From positions 62,001 to 126,000 of the forward strand of contig PQAO01000015.1 in NCBI GenBank assembly GCA_003104995.1: DNA of 64,000 nt, written 5' to 3'. This DNA is from Dehalococcoidia bacterium (lineage in GTDB: Bacteria; Chloroflexota; Dehalococcoidia; Tepidiformales; Tepidiformaceae). The notes beneath the pieces are model-generated. The model was given only the letters and a program-made list of their open reading frames with translations. It did not search any database and had not been told where the DNA came from. The translations under genes and the position numbers were made by a program. Positions 32,507 to 41,687 of the stretch are shown piece after piece (the first letter of the stretch is position 1; every line of letters begins with the position of its first letter).

Positions 32507-33540
32507 GCGACGCGTTGCCTAACGGCGCCGGCTTCGCGGCCCGCGCGGAGAATGCAGTGGGTAAGGATGCTTCGCCCATCTGGCCGGCGGGCGAGGCCGT
32601 TGAGGTCGGACACCCCCGCTGGGAGCGTGACCGGGATGGCCCGGTCACCAAGGCGCTCGTGAAGCTCCCTGGTCGCCTCCTGCCCGGCCGGATCCGGATC
32701 GAGGACGAGGTAGACATCCTCGAAACGCTCCAGTGACTGCGCCGCCTTGCCGGGGACGCGGGTCCCGAGCAGGGCGACGGCCCAGAAGCCCCACTCGACC
32801 GCGGTGAGCCAGTCGAAGGGACCTTCGGTGACCACCACCGCGTCGCCCTTCGCGCTCGCCAGCCCGAGGAGTGGCTTCGGGAGGCGAAGGTTGAGGTAGC
32901 GCGGCTCGCGGTCGGTGAGACGGCGTCCGGTGAACCACGTCGCCCGGCCCTCGACGAGCTCGGGAATGATGATCCGCCCAGCGAAACACTCGCGGTCGCC
33001 GTCCAGCAGGCCGAGCCACTGTGCGGCCTCAAGGTCGAGGTCCCGGTCGCGAAGCGCAGCGGCGAGGCCCGGTATGCCGAAGCCCAGCCGGAAGCGCCGT
33101 ACTGTCCGTTCGTGGATGCCCCGCGACGCGAGGTAGTCGAGCACCTCCGGCCGCGACCAAATCGCCTCCTCATAGAAGGCAACGGCGGCCTCGATGAGGG
33201 GTCCTGCCTTCACCGGATCGATCTCAGGAACCGCCACCGCCGGTGGACGTGGAATGCCCACCGGCATCGGGGGCGGCTGAGCCCCGGCCAGCAGCGCGAC
33301 CGCTTCCTTGAAGTCCACCCTGTGCAGGCGGCTCACGAAGTCGATCACGTCGCCGCCCGCGCCGCAGCCGAAGCAGTAGTAGCTCTGGCTGGCCGGGTAG
33401 AAGACGAGGCTGGGGCGGCTGTCGCCGTGGAAGGGACAGACCGCGGTGAGCCTGCCGCCGGTGGGGCGTAGTTCGAGTCCGGACGCGGCGGCCACATCGG
33501 CGATGGGGTGGCCGCGGCGGATCGCATCGGTGTCGTGCAT
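32503..33540 (-). CDS. DNA primase with CHC2 zinc finger and Toprim domain
   Basis: A 345-residue primase. The CHC2 zinc finger is CPFHGDSRPSLVFYP followed by YYCFGCGAGGDVIDFV (ligands C, H, C, C, residues about 35-60). The DnaG-like N-terminal core follows (YLASRGIHERTVRRFRLGF). The Toprim domain has VVVTEGPFDWL with the catalytic Glu and VYLVLDPDPAGQEA with the DxD. It lacks a DnaB-binding C-terminal domain, as many plasmid primases do. ATG 33,540 is just past a terminator hairpin, so it opens a new transcription unit. Confidence 0.92.
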   Translation of the reverse strand: MHDTDAIRRGHPIADVAAASGLELRPTGGRLTAVCPFHGDSRPSLVFYPASQSYYCFGCGAGGDVIDFVSRLHRVDFKEAVALLAGAQPPPMPVGIPRPPAVAVPEIDPVKAGPLIEAAVAFYEEAIWSRPEVLDYLASRGIHERTVRRFRLGFGIPGLAAALRDRDLDLEAAQWLGLLDGDRECFAGRIIIPELVEGRATWFTGRRLTDREPRYLNLRLPKPLLGLASAKGDAVVVTEGPFDWLTAVEWGFWAVALLGTRVPGKAAQSLERFEDVYLVLDPDPAGQEATRELHERLGDRAIPVTLPAGVSDLNGLARRPDGRSILTHCILRAGREAGAVRQRVA

Positions 33541-33560
33541 GCACGCTCCGCCGCGGAAAA

Positions 33561-33584
33561 GGGGCCGCCCCGAAGGGCGGCCCC
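33561..33584 (-). terminator. Rho-independent terminator
   Basis: GGGGCCGCCC and GGGCGGCCCC form a 10-bp stem around CGAA. TTTTCC follows on the minus strand. It ends the unit at 33,611-35,330. Confidence 0.8.
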
Positions 33585-33610
33585 AGGGAAAGCCGCGACG
33601 GGAGGGCCTT

Positions 33611-34609
33611 TCAGGCAGCGAGTGGCCGGGCGCCACGGAGCGCCTTCACCGCAAACGTGCGCCCTGCTGTCCAGCCCGCAAGACCGATCGCGGCCACGAC
33701 CTTGAGACGTTTGCCCTCGCTGTCGGGGACGAGCATCGCTCCCTTGCCGGCGCCGGGGCTGTAGTGGACCGCTTCCACGAGACCGAGCCTGCGGCAGGAC
33801 TGGCGCCAGCAGCCGTAGACGTCGCGTACGAGGACGGAAGGCATCCCGGAGAGGTCGAGTCCGCCGAGAATCTCGACAGCCTGGGCAGGTTCGCGGCGGT
33901 GAAGCCGCCTTGCTTCGGCCAGCGCGCGCTCGACCTCGAGGGTCTTGACAGCGTGCGCCTGCCGCCGGATGGTGTCATGAGACGAGGCCAGTGAAGGCAT
34001 GTTGGGATTCTCTTTGACGACTGAACCCAGCAGCCTGAGGGCCTCGTTATATTTGTGCTCCGAAGCCAGCTTCTCCGCCCGCTCGATCGCGGCGAGGGCT
34101 CGCTCTTCGCGCTGATGCGCTTCCTTCTCCGCCCGTTCGACGGCTAGCAGGCGCGAGAGATGCTCGCCCGATTCCAGCTCCGCCATCTGGGCTTCGACGG
34201 CCCTGACGCGGTTGGCGGCGACGGCTGCGATGGCGGCCACGCCGAGGGCGACCTTTTCGGCCTGCGCTCGGTTCTCGGGCAGGAATGCCGATCCGGCCAT
34301 GGCCTGGGCGTTCGACTCGGCGTGCCGTGCGTCGCGCTCCAGCTTCCGCAGCCGTTCGACATCCGCCTCCAGCCGCCGGTAGTGGCCAAGGACGGTCTCC
34401 GCCTCGCGGCGGGCGCTGGCGTCGCGCTCGGTCAGGTGCTCCAGCTCGCGCGCCGACCGGAGCACCGCCTGAATGAGCAGGTCCGGGTGCGCGTCGAGCG
34501 CTGGAGGCGTTGGCGTTGCCACCTTCGTGGGCGGCTCAGGCTCTTGGGCGAACTCGCCCTTGTAGCGGGCAAGGTCGGTGAGGTCCCGGAGGACGACGGT
34601 TTGGCTCAC
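33611..34609 (-). CDS. coiled-coil element protein
   Basis: A 332-residue protein dominated by charged heptad-like helices from about residue 50 to 215 (ERDASARREAETVLGHYRRL; AVERAEKEAHQREERALAAI), with a compact C-terminal part. No catalytic motif. GTG 34,609 overlaps the stop of the preceding gene (GTGA) with AAGGAG upstream. A structural or DNA-associated role is possible but not shown. Confidence 0.6.
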   Translation of the reverse strand: MSQTVVLRDLTDLARYKGEFAQEPEPPTKVATPTPPALDAHPDLLIQAVLRSARELEHLTERDASARREAETVLGHYRRLEADVERLRKLERDARHAESNAQAMAGSAFLPENRAQAEKVALGVAAIAAVAANRVRAVEAQMAELESGEHLSRLLAVERAEKEAHQREERALAAIERAEKLASEHKYNEALRLLGSVVKENPNMPSLASSHDTIRRQAHAVKTLEVERALAEARRLHRREPAQAVEILGGLDLSGMPSVLVRDVYGCWRQSCRRLGLVEAVHYSPGAGKGAMLVPDSEGKRLKVVAAIGLAGWTAGRTFAVKALRGARPLAA

Positions 34610-35229
34610 GATGCTTCTCCTTCCTGGTAGTCGGTCACCCTCGACAGGGCGAAGGGGTCCGCGTCCTGACGGTGGCCGTCGGCGGCCACGCCGGGCTGGG
34701 GCCGCAACTCGACGATCGAGCCGCCGCCGTGGGCTGCCGCGCCGCGCTCGAGGTCGAGCGCGACGCTGAGGACGGGCTTGCCGATGGCGTCGGCGAAGAC
34801 CGCCGACAGTTCGTGACGGAGCGCCGCGATCAGCTCCCCGTCGCTCACTTCGCGTCCGTTCACCGACAACGCGAGCTGGATAACGTAGCGCCTCTTGCCC
34901 TCCTGCTCGAAGGCAGTCAGGAGGCCATTGACCTGGCGGCCGTCGAAGACGACCCGCTGGACGAACACCGCGAGACCCGCGGGGAGTTCGACACCGAGTG
35001 CCTTCGCGTAGCCACGCGCGGCCCGCCGGACGAGGCGCCGGAGCTGCCAGGCCTCGCGCCGGGGAGCGTCGACGATGACGGCTGGCCGCTGGCCGCGGAT
35101 GTGCTGGTAGGCCCGCTGGGCTTTTTGGCGGGCGGCGATGAAGGTGCGCCGGGCGGCTTCCCGGCAGGCAGTGGTCCAGCGGCACAGCAGGCACTGCTGC
35201 TTCCTGGACCGGCGTCGTGTCGTGGCCAT
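34606..35229 (-). CDS. uncharacterised 207-residue element protein
   Basis: It begins MATTRRRSRKQQCLLCRWTT with a CLLC pair and a basic stretch. It has a middle AALRHELSAVFADAIG that resembles, but does not complete, a zincin HExxH (HELSA). AAGGAGG precedes ATG 35,229. No family recognised. Confidence 0.55.
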   Translation of the reverse strand: MATTRRRSRKQQCLLCRWTTACREAARRTFIAARQKAQRAYQHIRGQRPAVIVDAPRREAWQLRRLVRRAARGYAKALGVELPAGLAVFVQRVVFDGRQVNGLLTAFEQEGKRRYVIQLALSVNGREVSDGELIAALRHELSAVFADAIGKPVLSVALDLERGAAAHGGGSIVELRPQPGVAADGHRQDADPFALSRVTDYQEGEAS

Positions 35230-35249
35230 CTGGTTCCTCCTTTGGCCGA

Positions 35250-35330
35250 TCAGAAGGGCCAGCTCTTGACGGCGACGAGCACCGCCGAGTTGACCGCGAT
35301 GACGATGGCCGCGAGACGGGCGTGGCGCAT
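35250..35330 (-). CDS. possible 26-residue membrane peptide
   Basis: MRHARLAAIVIAVNSAVLVAV then KSWPF: a short basic start, about 17 hydrophobic residues and a stop. AGGAGGG lies seven bases before the ATG. It would be the first gene of this unit. Accepted mainly because of the strong ribosome-binding site; an upstream in-frame ATG at 35,351 is the alternative. Confidence 0.4.
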   Translation of the reverse strand: MRHARLAAIVIAVNSAVLVAVKSWPF

Positions 35331-36465
35331 GAGCCATCCCTCCTCTCGCATGCGGTAGGGTCTCGATGACACGTCTTTCCTCCTTTCAGGGGATCTGTTG
35401 GACGCAGGGAAAGCCCCGCACGATGTCCCGTTCCTCTTGCGAGATGCGGGTCGTGTGAGGCTTTCGTTGGAGCAGGACCTCAACGCGGCCAATGACCGGG
35501 AAGGGCACTGCAGGGCCGAGTCCTGTCGCTCTGCGCGGCGGGGTACGGCCCGGTCGATATGCCGGCGGATTCAGATGTGGTTGGGCTATCGCTTGATGGG
35601 CTGATGGTCTCCTTTCGCTGCAGTTTTCGCTGACTCGTGGATTGATGCCGCTGGCAGGTCCTCCTTGCTTCTGGATTCCTTCGCTTGCTTGCCCTGCTTC
35701 GACTTCAGCCTGGAGAGCGAGCTCGTTTTCCTTGCGGAGAGATCCCTGCTGACGTCCCGGATGGGCGTTCCGTACCGGTCATTCGGTCTGGCAACACCGG
35801 CGAGTCGCGATTTCTGGGGGCCAGCCTAGCGGTGGCCGCTCCAATTCCGTTCCAAGATGCCGGGGCGAGCCGTTCCAAGACGGGGAAATCCACTCCAACG
35901 TTCCTTCAGTCGGAACGCGGTGGCGGAGTGCGTCCGCCGGACGGACGCGGTGCCGCTCACGCTCACGCTCGACTGACCGCTCTCCTTTGGCCCGAAGCGT
36001 CATCATCGAGGGGGAGGCGGAAGGAACGCGGTCTCAGCGACTCCCAAGCTTGCTGATCAGATGTTCGGGCAGTCGGCGGACAGCGAGTGAAGGAGTGCCT
36101 CTGGAGCCTGATTGGAACGAAATTTTACCGCAACTGTATTGCTGTTCTGAGTTGTCCCCAGTTCCAACCGCTGGGTAAGGGCTCCCGCCATTCGGCAACG
36201 GCAACTGGCCGCAAGCGATGCCGTGTCTGAGCAGTCGTCAGGCTCCGAGGCTCGGCACCCCTCAACAATGGCTCTGACAATTCCCGCACACGGCACTCGT
36301 GCCTGGATCGCTAGACACGGGGCACCTAGGCGCTTGCTGACCGCATTTGGATCTGAGCGTCGCCCTCGACCAAGACTATCGGCCTAGGCCGGTTCGCTTT
36401 GAATGAACCGACGGGGAGCCGGCGCGACACACCCAGGGAAGGAGCGAGGGCTTTTGAGAGATCCG
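35331..36465. other. 1.1-kb non-coding region, candidate control or origin region
   Basis: No gene could be supported on either strand. The region separates the minus-strand DNA-processing genes from the plus-strand defence/pilus genes. It contains TTGGAACG-type repeats (35,839-35,900, with single copies at 36,112 and, inverted, 36,161). A divergent promoter region or a replication/transfer origin would fit this position. Confidence 0.5.
35839..35900 (-). repeat. TTGGAACG-type repeats, first cluster
   Basis: Read on the minus strand, TTGGAG/TTGGAAC-type units correspond to plus-strand CTCCAA at 35,839, TTCCAA at 35,850 and 35,873, and CTCCAA at 35,893 (steps 11, 23, 20). Seventeen bases, CTTGGAACGGAATTGGA, are identical to the cluster at 44,344-44,360. 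Confidence 0.65.
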
Positions 36466-37614
36466 ATGAAGCGGGAGGCCCTGTACGACCTCGTATGGGC
36501 GGTACCGGTCAGCAAACTCGCCCGCCAGTTCGAGCTCTCCGACCGGGGACTGGCAAAGCTGTGTCAGAGGGAAGGGATTCCTGTCCCACCGCGAGGCTAC
36601 TGGGCAAAGCTGGCGGCCGGGCATCCGGTGAGGCAAGCACCGCTCCCAGAACCTATGCCAGGTCAGTCCGAGTGGATCTCCGCCGCCCCAACCGGCTCGG
36701 CCTTCGGCGCCGAGGGCCGAGCATGGCTGGCGAAGCGAACCGCGGCGCGGAAGCAAGCCGGCGCGCCGCCGTTTGACGATGCATCGTGCGCAGACCCGGA
36801 GCCACCCATCCACAACCACGATGTGCACGTCGTTGCGTGGCGAGCACGCTCAGCCATCGGCAATGTCCGCGTCCGCAAGCGCGAGTTGCAGGCCACCCTG
36901 CATCCGACGATCACGCGGCTCCTCAGGGAAGACCGCGGAGCCCTGGAGCGGGAGCGGTCGTGGTACCTCGGCTATGACGTGAAGCGTCCGCTCACTGGCG
37001 CTGGCCCTCGTCGGCGGCTGGGGTTGCTCAACGCCCTCTTTCTTGCCCTGGAGAAGGCAGGAGCCCGTGCGGACGTGTCTGACCAGGAGGGGCGCGCAAT
37101 CGTCGTGACCGTGGGCAGGATGATAGTCCACTGCCGGATGGAATCGACTTGGATGCGGACCACCCGCAGGCCTGAACGGGAGGAGCGGCTGGACTTTCAT
37201 GTCTCCGCAGGGGGGAACTCGTATTCCAGCCGCTTTACGTGGAAGGAGCGCCGAGGGCTCGTGCTGGAGTCCTGCCTCCCGGAAATCGCGACTGGAATCC
37301 TGGTTGCGGCCGAACTCGAACAGCGAGACCGCGAGTGGCAGTACTACAACGACTTGCTGAGGCTACGGGCAGAAGCCTTCCGGGAGCAGGAGCGGCAGCG
37401 AGAGAAGCGCCGCGAGGAAGCACGCGACCGGCTCATCACCGACGCAAAGCAGCTTCGCCAGGCTGATGCCATTCGCAGTCTCGTCGCGGCAGCGCGTCGC
37501 GAACTCAACGCAGACAGCATCGAGTTTGCGAGATGGCAGTGCTGGGCGCTGACCGAGGCGAACGCCCTGGATCCGGTACAAAGTGGACGGCTGAAGCTGA
37601 CTGTGCCCGACTGA
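36466..37614 (+). CDS. HTH-domain protein of unknown function, defence-island neighbour
   Basis: A 382-residue protein. The N-terminus MKREALYDLVWAVPVSKLARQFELSD then GLAKLCQREGIPVPPRGYWAKLAAG is a helix-turn-helix found on many mobile-element proteins. A long charged helix (residues about 300-345, rich in Arg/Glu) follows a beta-rich middle. No catalytic motif recognised. It lies upstream of the SPARTA pair on the same strand, separated by 326 non-coding bases. ATG 36,466 has GAGAG six bases ahead; an upstream start at 36,403 is possible. Confidence 0.6.
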   Translation: MKREALYDLVWAVPVSKLARQFELSDRGLAKLCQREGIPVPPRGYWAKLAAGHPVRQAPLPEPMPGQSEWISAAPTGSAFGAEGRAWLAKRTAARKQAGAPPFDDASCADPEPPIHNHDVHVVAWRARSAIGNVRVRKRELQATLHPTITRLLREDRGALERERSWYLGYDVKRPLTGAGPRRRLGLLNALFLALEKAGARADVSDQEGRAIVVTVGRMIVHCRMESTWMRTTRRPEREERLDFHVSAGGNSYSSRFTWKERRGLVLESCLPEIATGILVAAELEQRDREWQYYNDLLRLRAEAFREQERQREKRREEARDRLITDAKQLRQADAIRSLVAAARRELNADSIEFARWQCWALTEANALDPVQSGRLKLTVPD

Positions 37615-37940
37615 CCTCTGGCCATCTGACGGCATCGGTGGAAGGCTTCGCAGGCCGACGGCGAGGTCAGGCCATGCGTCACCGGTCACGCCAACCCCGT
37701 CCGCGGCGACAAGGGCGCCCACGTTCGGGATGACGTCATTCCCTGAGCGATTGAGTGTCTCGAAATGTTGGTGTCGTGAGCCCAAACCGCCAGAGCAGCC
37801 CAGGGCAGCTCAGTTCACCGCCGGGACCAGCATCCCAGCGGCGCGGTCGCCGCGTCCTGTGCGCCAGGCAGTTCGCCGGCGAATCGTGCCGCCAGACACC
37901 ATCGCGAACAGGCGTTCTATGAGCTAATCTAGGGACACGC
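37615..37940. other. non-coding region upstream of the SPARTA operon
   Basis: No gene supported. TAATCT at 37,924-37,929 is a possible -10 box, and AGGGA five bases before the ATG at 37,941 is a possible ribosome-binding site. Confidence 0.4.
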
Positions 37941-39236
37941 ATGAGCAATAGCGCCCCACGCGAGACGGTACTCGTGAGCCACGCGAACCCCGAGGACAAC
38001 GAGGCCGCCCTCTGGTTTGCCCGCAAGCTGCGGCTCGCCGGCTACAAGGTCTTTCTCGACCTGTGGTTGCCGGCAGGGGCGGACTTCTGGATAGAAATCG
38101 AACGCGCGCTGCGCGATGACACGGTCAGGATGCTCTTCCTCGCCTCGCGCTCATCCAACGTAAAGCCCGGGACGCTCCAAGAGTTGTCTCTCGCTCAAAC
38201 CATCGGCAGAAAACTGAACGACCCACACTTTATTGTTCCGCTGCTCATAGACGATCTGCCCTTCTCCGATCTGAATATCCAGCTCACCCGCTTGAACGTG
38301 GTGCCGTCCAGGAATTGGGCGCTGGGCCTCCGGACGGCGATCGAAGCGCTCGAGCTGGCGAAGGTTCCGACGGAGTCCGCCGTCCCCCGTCGGGATCAAC
38401 TGTTTCCCCCAGTGGCCTGTGTCTCCACGACAGGAGAAGACTACCTGAGCAACTGGTTCCGTCTGGGGACGATGCCTTCCCTCTACAGGTACCGGATGGC
38501 CACAGGCGTCCGGGCGCCGGTTCCGGCGGGAGCCACGGCGGTCGATTGGGTGGCCAAAGGCGATTATCTGTATAGCTTCGCGTCGGAAGGCGAGTTAGCG
38601 GGTGCCGGGTTCCCGACCGATCGCATTGCCGCCATCGAACTCACGGACCTGTCGATACTGGGTGACGATGTCCGCCCAAGCACGAGCGACTATCGGATCA
38701 TGAGTGACGCTCTCCAAGAACTCATGGGCCGCGCATTTGCTCGGCACTGCCGCAGTCGCGGCCTAGTCGAATACGGCTTGGCGGCTCGACGCTCGTGCTT
38801 CTACTTTCCGACAGGGCTAACGGACCGAGACAAGGCCTGGTTTCCCACGTCAGATGGGCGCACCTCGTACCGGCAGCTAGCCGGTCAGCGCCTGAAGGTG
38901 GGCACAGTACGGCACTGGCACTTTGCGATATCCGCCCGGCTCCGTTTCTCCCCGCAGCCGTTCCTGGTCGTTGACGGCCACGTCGTCTTCTCGGATGACG
39001 GGCGCATTGCTTGGGGGGACCCCCGTCGGCAGCATCGAGCCCGCCGAGCCTTGTGCCGCACGTGGTGGAACGAGGAATGGCGGGACCGCGTGTTGGCGAT
39101 GATGCAGTTTGTGGGCGATGAGGAGTCCGCGATTCACATCGCCGCATCGCCTGCCAAGACGATACCCGTCTCATGCCGCCCCGCGTTGTTCGAAAGCCCT
39201 GTCTCCTACGTGCACATCGACGGAGCTCACTTGTGA
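37941..39236 (+). CDS. TIR-APAZ protein of a SPARTA-type defence system
   Basis: A 431-residue protein. Residues 8-140 form a TIR domain: ETVLVSHANPEDNEAALWFA, the loop LRLAGYKVFLDLW, and FWIEIERALRDD, whose Glu (E52 or E54) is the expected NADase residue. The rest (about 150-431) has the size and mixed fold of an APAZ domain, the part that binds a short Argonaute (assigned from context, not from a motif). In known SPARTA systems the complex uses a guide RNA to detect target DNA, oligomerises and depletes NAD(P)+, killing or arresting the cell. The Argonaute gene overlaps its stop by four bases. Confidence 0.88.
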   Translation: MSNSAPRETVLVSHANPEDNEAALWFARKLRLAGYKVFLDLWLPAGADFWIEIERALRDDTVRMLFLASRSSNVKPGTLQELSLAQTIGRKLNDPHFIVPLLIDDLPFSDLNIQLTRLNVVPSRNWALGLRTAIEALELAKVPTESAVPRRDQLFPPVACVSTTGEDYLSNWFRLGTMPSLYRYRMATGVRAPVPAGATAVDWVAKGDYLYSFASEGELAGAGFPTDRIAAIELTDLSILGDDVRPSTSDYRIMSDALQELMGRAFARHCRSRGLVEYGLAARRSCFYFPTGLTDRDKAWFPTSDGRTSYRQLAGQRLKVGTVRHWHFAISARLRFSPQPFLVVDGHVVFSDDGRIAWGDPRRQHRARRALCRTWWNEEWRDRVLAMMQFVGDEESAIHIAASPAKTIPVSCRPALFESPVSYVHIDGAHL

Positions 39237-40735
39237 CTGAGTCTACGCGCCTGATGTATGTTCCTGAGCCTGACCTGCTTTTTCGCTCGGAGCAGAGGGC
39301 CGAGGACGCCCGGGATGGTCTCGCCCTCTTCGGTCCGCTGGACGCAGGTAAGCCATATGGCATGAGAATCGGCGTTGTGGGTGCGCCCGAGGGAATAGAC
39401 CTCTACCGAAAATGGGTCCGGAGAGTTGTCGAGCCTGTGGTCCCAGCCGGCCCGATTGCTTCGCATCCGGTCTTTCCAGGCTTTGAGGCGGCGTTCGGTA
39501 TCGGCTGGGCATGTGAACCGACGATCACGGCCGAGATCAACCGCCTTCAGATCCTCAAGAGCGTAGGGATCCCGGATCAGCATCAACGGGTATTCCAGAC
39601 CGTCGAGCTGTTCACGTCGAAGATTGCTGACGCGCGGCGTCGCTTCGAAGAGGCGGTGGACTTGTGGTACGTCGTGATACCGGACGAAGTCTACCTGTAT
39701 TGTCGGCCACAGTCCCGCATAAATGACGAATTGCGCACAGAGAACCCGTTTGAGATGAATCCGAAGCTCGCCAGAGTTCTGCGCTCACAGCGGTCGATGT
39801 TTGAAGAGGACAATAGGGCTGCGGAGGTCTACTCGTACGAAGTCGACTTTCACCACCAGCTCAAAGCTAGGCTCTTAGGCACTAATGCCCCCACACAGGT
39901 AGTGAAGGAATCTACGCTGAGACGAGGTGCCAGTCTCGACGGCGCCGATGCCAATGCGGCCGCCGCAATCGCATGGAACCTGACAAGCGCGGCATTCTAC
40001 AAAGCTGGGGGGCGGCCGTGGAAAGCCGGAGCAGTGCGGGACGGTGTGTGCTACATCGGTCTGGTGTTCAAGGAGGATGCCTCGGCGAGCGACGGCCGCT
40101 CGGCGTGCTGCGCTGCGCAGATGTTTATTGATTCCGGGGACGGATTCGTATTCCGCAGTGCGCACGCTGGCTTGCGAGCCCAGCGGAAGGGCTCGTTTCA
40201 CCTGTCTAGAGAGGGAGCGTCGGATGTCCTGCGGACCGCGCTTGACGCGTATCGAGAGCAGCGGAATGCGTGGCCCACGGAGGTATTCGTGCACGGCCGC
40301 GTGCGGTTCGACCACGACGAATGGGAGGGGTTTGCCTCGGCAGCACCGTCCGGCACGGCAGTCACGGGCGTATCCATCCGGGACTCACACGAGCTCAAGC
40401 TGTACCGTCAGTCGAAGTACCCCGTTCTGCGGGGGTTGGCCCTTTCGCTCAACGCACGTAGCAGCCTCCTCTGGACTCGCGGTTACGTGCCCCGGCTCAT
40501 GACCTATCCAGGGCTTGAGGTGCCCAATCCTCTGGCCGTCACGATAACGCACGGGGACTCAGATCCGCGGGTCGTTCTGGCCGATATCCTTGCTCTCACA
40601 AAGCTGAACTACAACGCTTGCATCCACTCCGACGGGCTTCCCGTCACACTGAAGTTCGCAGACGCCGTCGGCGAGATCCTCACCGCCGCGCCGAGGATCG
40701 AACGGCCTCCGCTTCCCTTCAAGCACTACATCTGA
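39233..40735 (+). CDS. short prokaryotic Argonaute (MID-PIWI)
   Basis: A 500-residue Argonaute lacking the N and PAZ domains. The N-terminal half is MID-like (GPLDAGKPYGMRIGVVGAPE; HPVFPGFEAAFGIGW). The PIWI half includes AIAWNLTSAAFYKAGGRPWK, VCYIGLVFK, VFVHGRVRF and KLNYNACIHSDGLPVTLKFAD. Slicer tetrad positions are changed: Gly replaces the first Asp in YIGLVF, and HGR replaces the RDG-type Asp, so it should not cut targets. This is normal for short Argonautes, which act as guide-dependent sensors. The GTG at 39,233 overlaps the TIR-APAZ stop (GTGA), fixing the start. Confidence 0.9.
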   Translation: MTESTRLMYVPEPDLLFRSEQRAEDARDGLALFGPLDAGKPYGMRIGVVGAPEGIDLYRKWVRRVVEPVVPAGPIASHPVFPGFEAAFGIGWACEPTITAEINRLQILKSVGIPDQHQRVFQTVELFTSKIADARRRFEEAVDLWYVVIPDEVYLYCRPQSRINDELRTENPFEMNPKLARVLRSQRSMFEEDNRAAEVYSYEVDFHHQLKARLLGTNAPTQVVKESTLRRGASLDGADANAAAAIAWNLTSAAFYKAGGRPWKAGAVRDGVCYIGLVFKEDASASDGRSACCAAQMFIDSGDGFVFRSAHAGLRAQRKGSFHLSREGASDVLRTALDAYREQRNAWPTEVFVHGRVRFDHDEWEGFASAAPSGTAVTGVSIRDSHELKLYRQSKYPVLRGLALSLNARSSLLWTRGYVPRLMTYPGLEVPNPLAVTITHGDSDPRVVLADILALTKLNYNACIHSDGLPVTLKFADAVGEILTAAPRIERPPLPFKHYI

Positions 40736-40973
40736 TTCGTTGGCAGCGGTCACGATCGCCCATCTCCCGGGCCGAACCCGCGGAATCTCCTTAACCAATG
40801 CAAACCGACGGCAAGATGTCGTTGGCTGTTGAGTAAAATCATCGCCCGAACGTTCAGACTCCTTGCGAAAGCCTCTCAGGCGCCGATCGCGGCCATCGAC
40901 GTTATGGCATTCTCTTGCGGCCAGTCGCCCCCTCATCCCCCGCTGTGAGGTGCGCAATGCAGGAGATCGAACC

Positions 40974-41666
40974 GTGTCGGCGCTGCCCGGAGTGCGCCGC
41001 CGGGCAAATGTAGCGCTTCCCTTTCGCGTAGATCGCAGGATGCTCGCGGGCGTCCTGCTGGTTGTGGTCTCGCTGGCCGGCGCGCTGCTCCTCTGGCGGA
41101 CCGCCACCGACACGACGCCGATCCTCGTCGCAGCGAGGGACATCCCTCCCGGCCACGTCCTCCAGCGCGAAGATCTGCGCATCGGCGAGGCGCGTCTCGA
41201 CGGCAGCCTGGCCTCAATGGCGCTGACTGACGCGGATCTGGAAGCGGCCGTGGGCCGCACGACTAGCACGACGATCCACGCCGGCGAGATGGTGGTGCAC
41301 CCGGACCTCGCCTCCGGGCCGGTGCTCGGCGCCGACGAGGTTGCCGTCACCATCCCCGTCGCAGCCGACAGCATCTATCCCGGGCTGAGGCCGACCGACC
41401 AGGTCTCCCTGCTGGCCACCAGCAACGCGGGCAAGCCGGAGAGCAAGACCGCCACGTTGCTCGACCGCGCGACCGTGTTCGCCATCGGGCTGGAGCGGCG
41501 GGTGATCCGATCGAGCACGGCCAACGACCCCAACGATGGCGCCACCGTCGCCAATATCACCCTCGCCGTCCCACGTTCCGAGGCGGAAGCCGTTGCCCAC
41601 GCCGTCGCGAACGCGACCATCACCGTGGTTCTCCTCGCGCCCCAGGAGACCACCTTGCAGCCATAG
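40974..41666 (+). CDS. cpaB: CpaB/RcpC-type SAF-domain pilus protein
   Basis: A 230-residue protein with a short cytoplasmic start, one membrane span (LAGVLLVVVSLAGALLLW, residues 23-40) and an SAF domain (VAARDIPPGHVLQREDLRI; TIHAGEMVVHPDL). A CpaB-like C-terminal region follows (TIPVAADSIYPGLRPTDQVSLL). It is the first gene of the Tad operon and in other systems helps assemble the pilus machine at the envelope. GTG 40,974 has AGGAG nine bases before it. A TAAAAT at 40,834 is the only promoter candidate seen. Confidence 0.85.
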   Translation: MSALPGVRRRANVALPFRVDRRMLAGVLLVVVSLAGALLLWRTATDTTPILVAARDIPPGHVLQREDLRIGEARLDGSLASMALTDADLEAAVGRTTSTTIHAGEMVVHPDLASGPVLGADEVAVTIPVAADSIYPGLRPTDQVSLLATSNAGKPESKTATLLDRATVFAIGLERRVIRSSTANDPNDGATVANITLAVPRSEAEAVAHAVANATITVVLLAPQETTLQP

Positions 41667-41687
41667 ACACGACCTAGGAGCAGCGGC

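Noticed and set aside
34606-35229. HELSA in the 207-residue protein as a zinc-protease motif
   Set aside because: The second His of HExxH is missing (Ala), so no metallopeptidase call is made.
35590-35830. Lysine-rich minus-strand frame (KSKQGKQAKESRSKED)
   Set aside because: No ATG, GTG or TTG start exists in frame after the preceding stop, so it cannot be supported as a gene.
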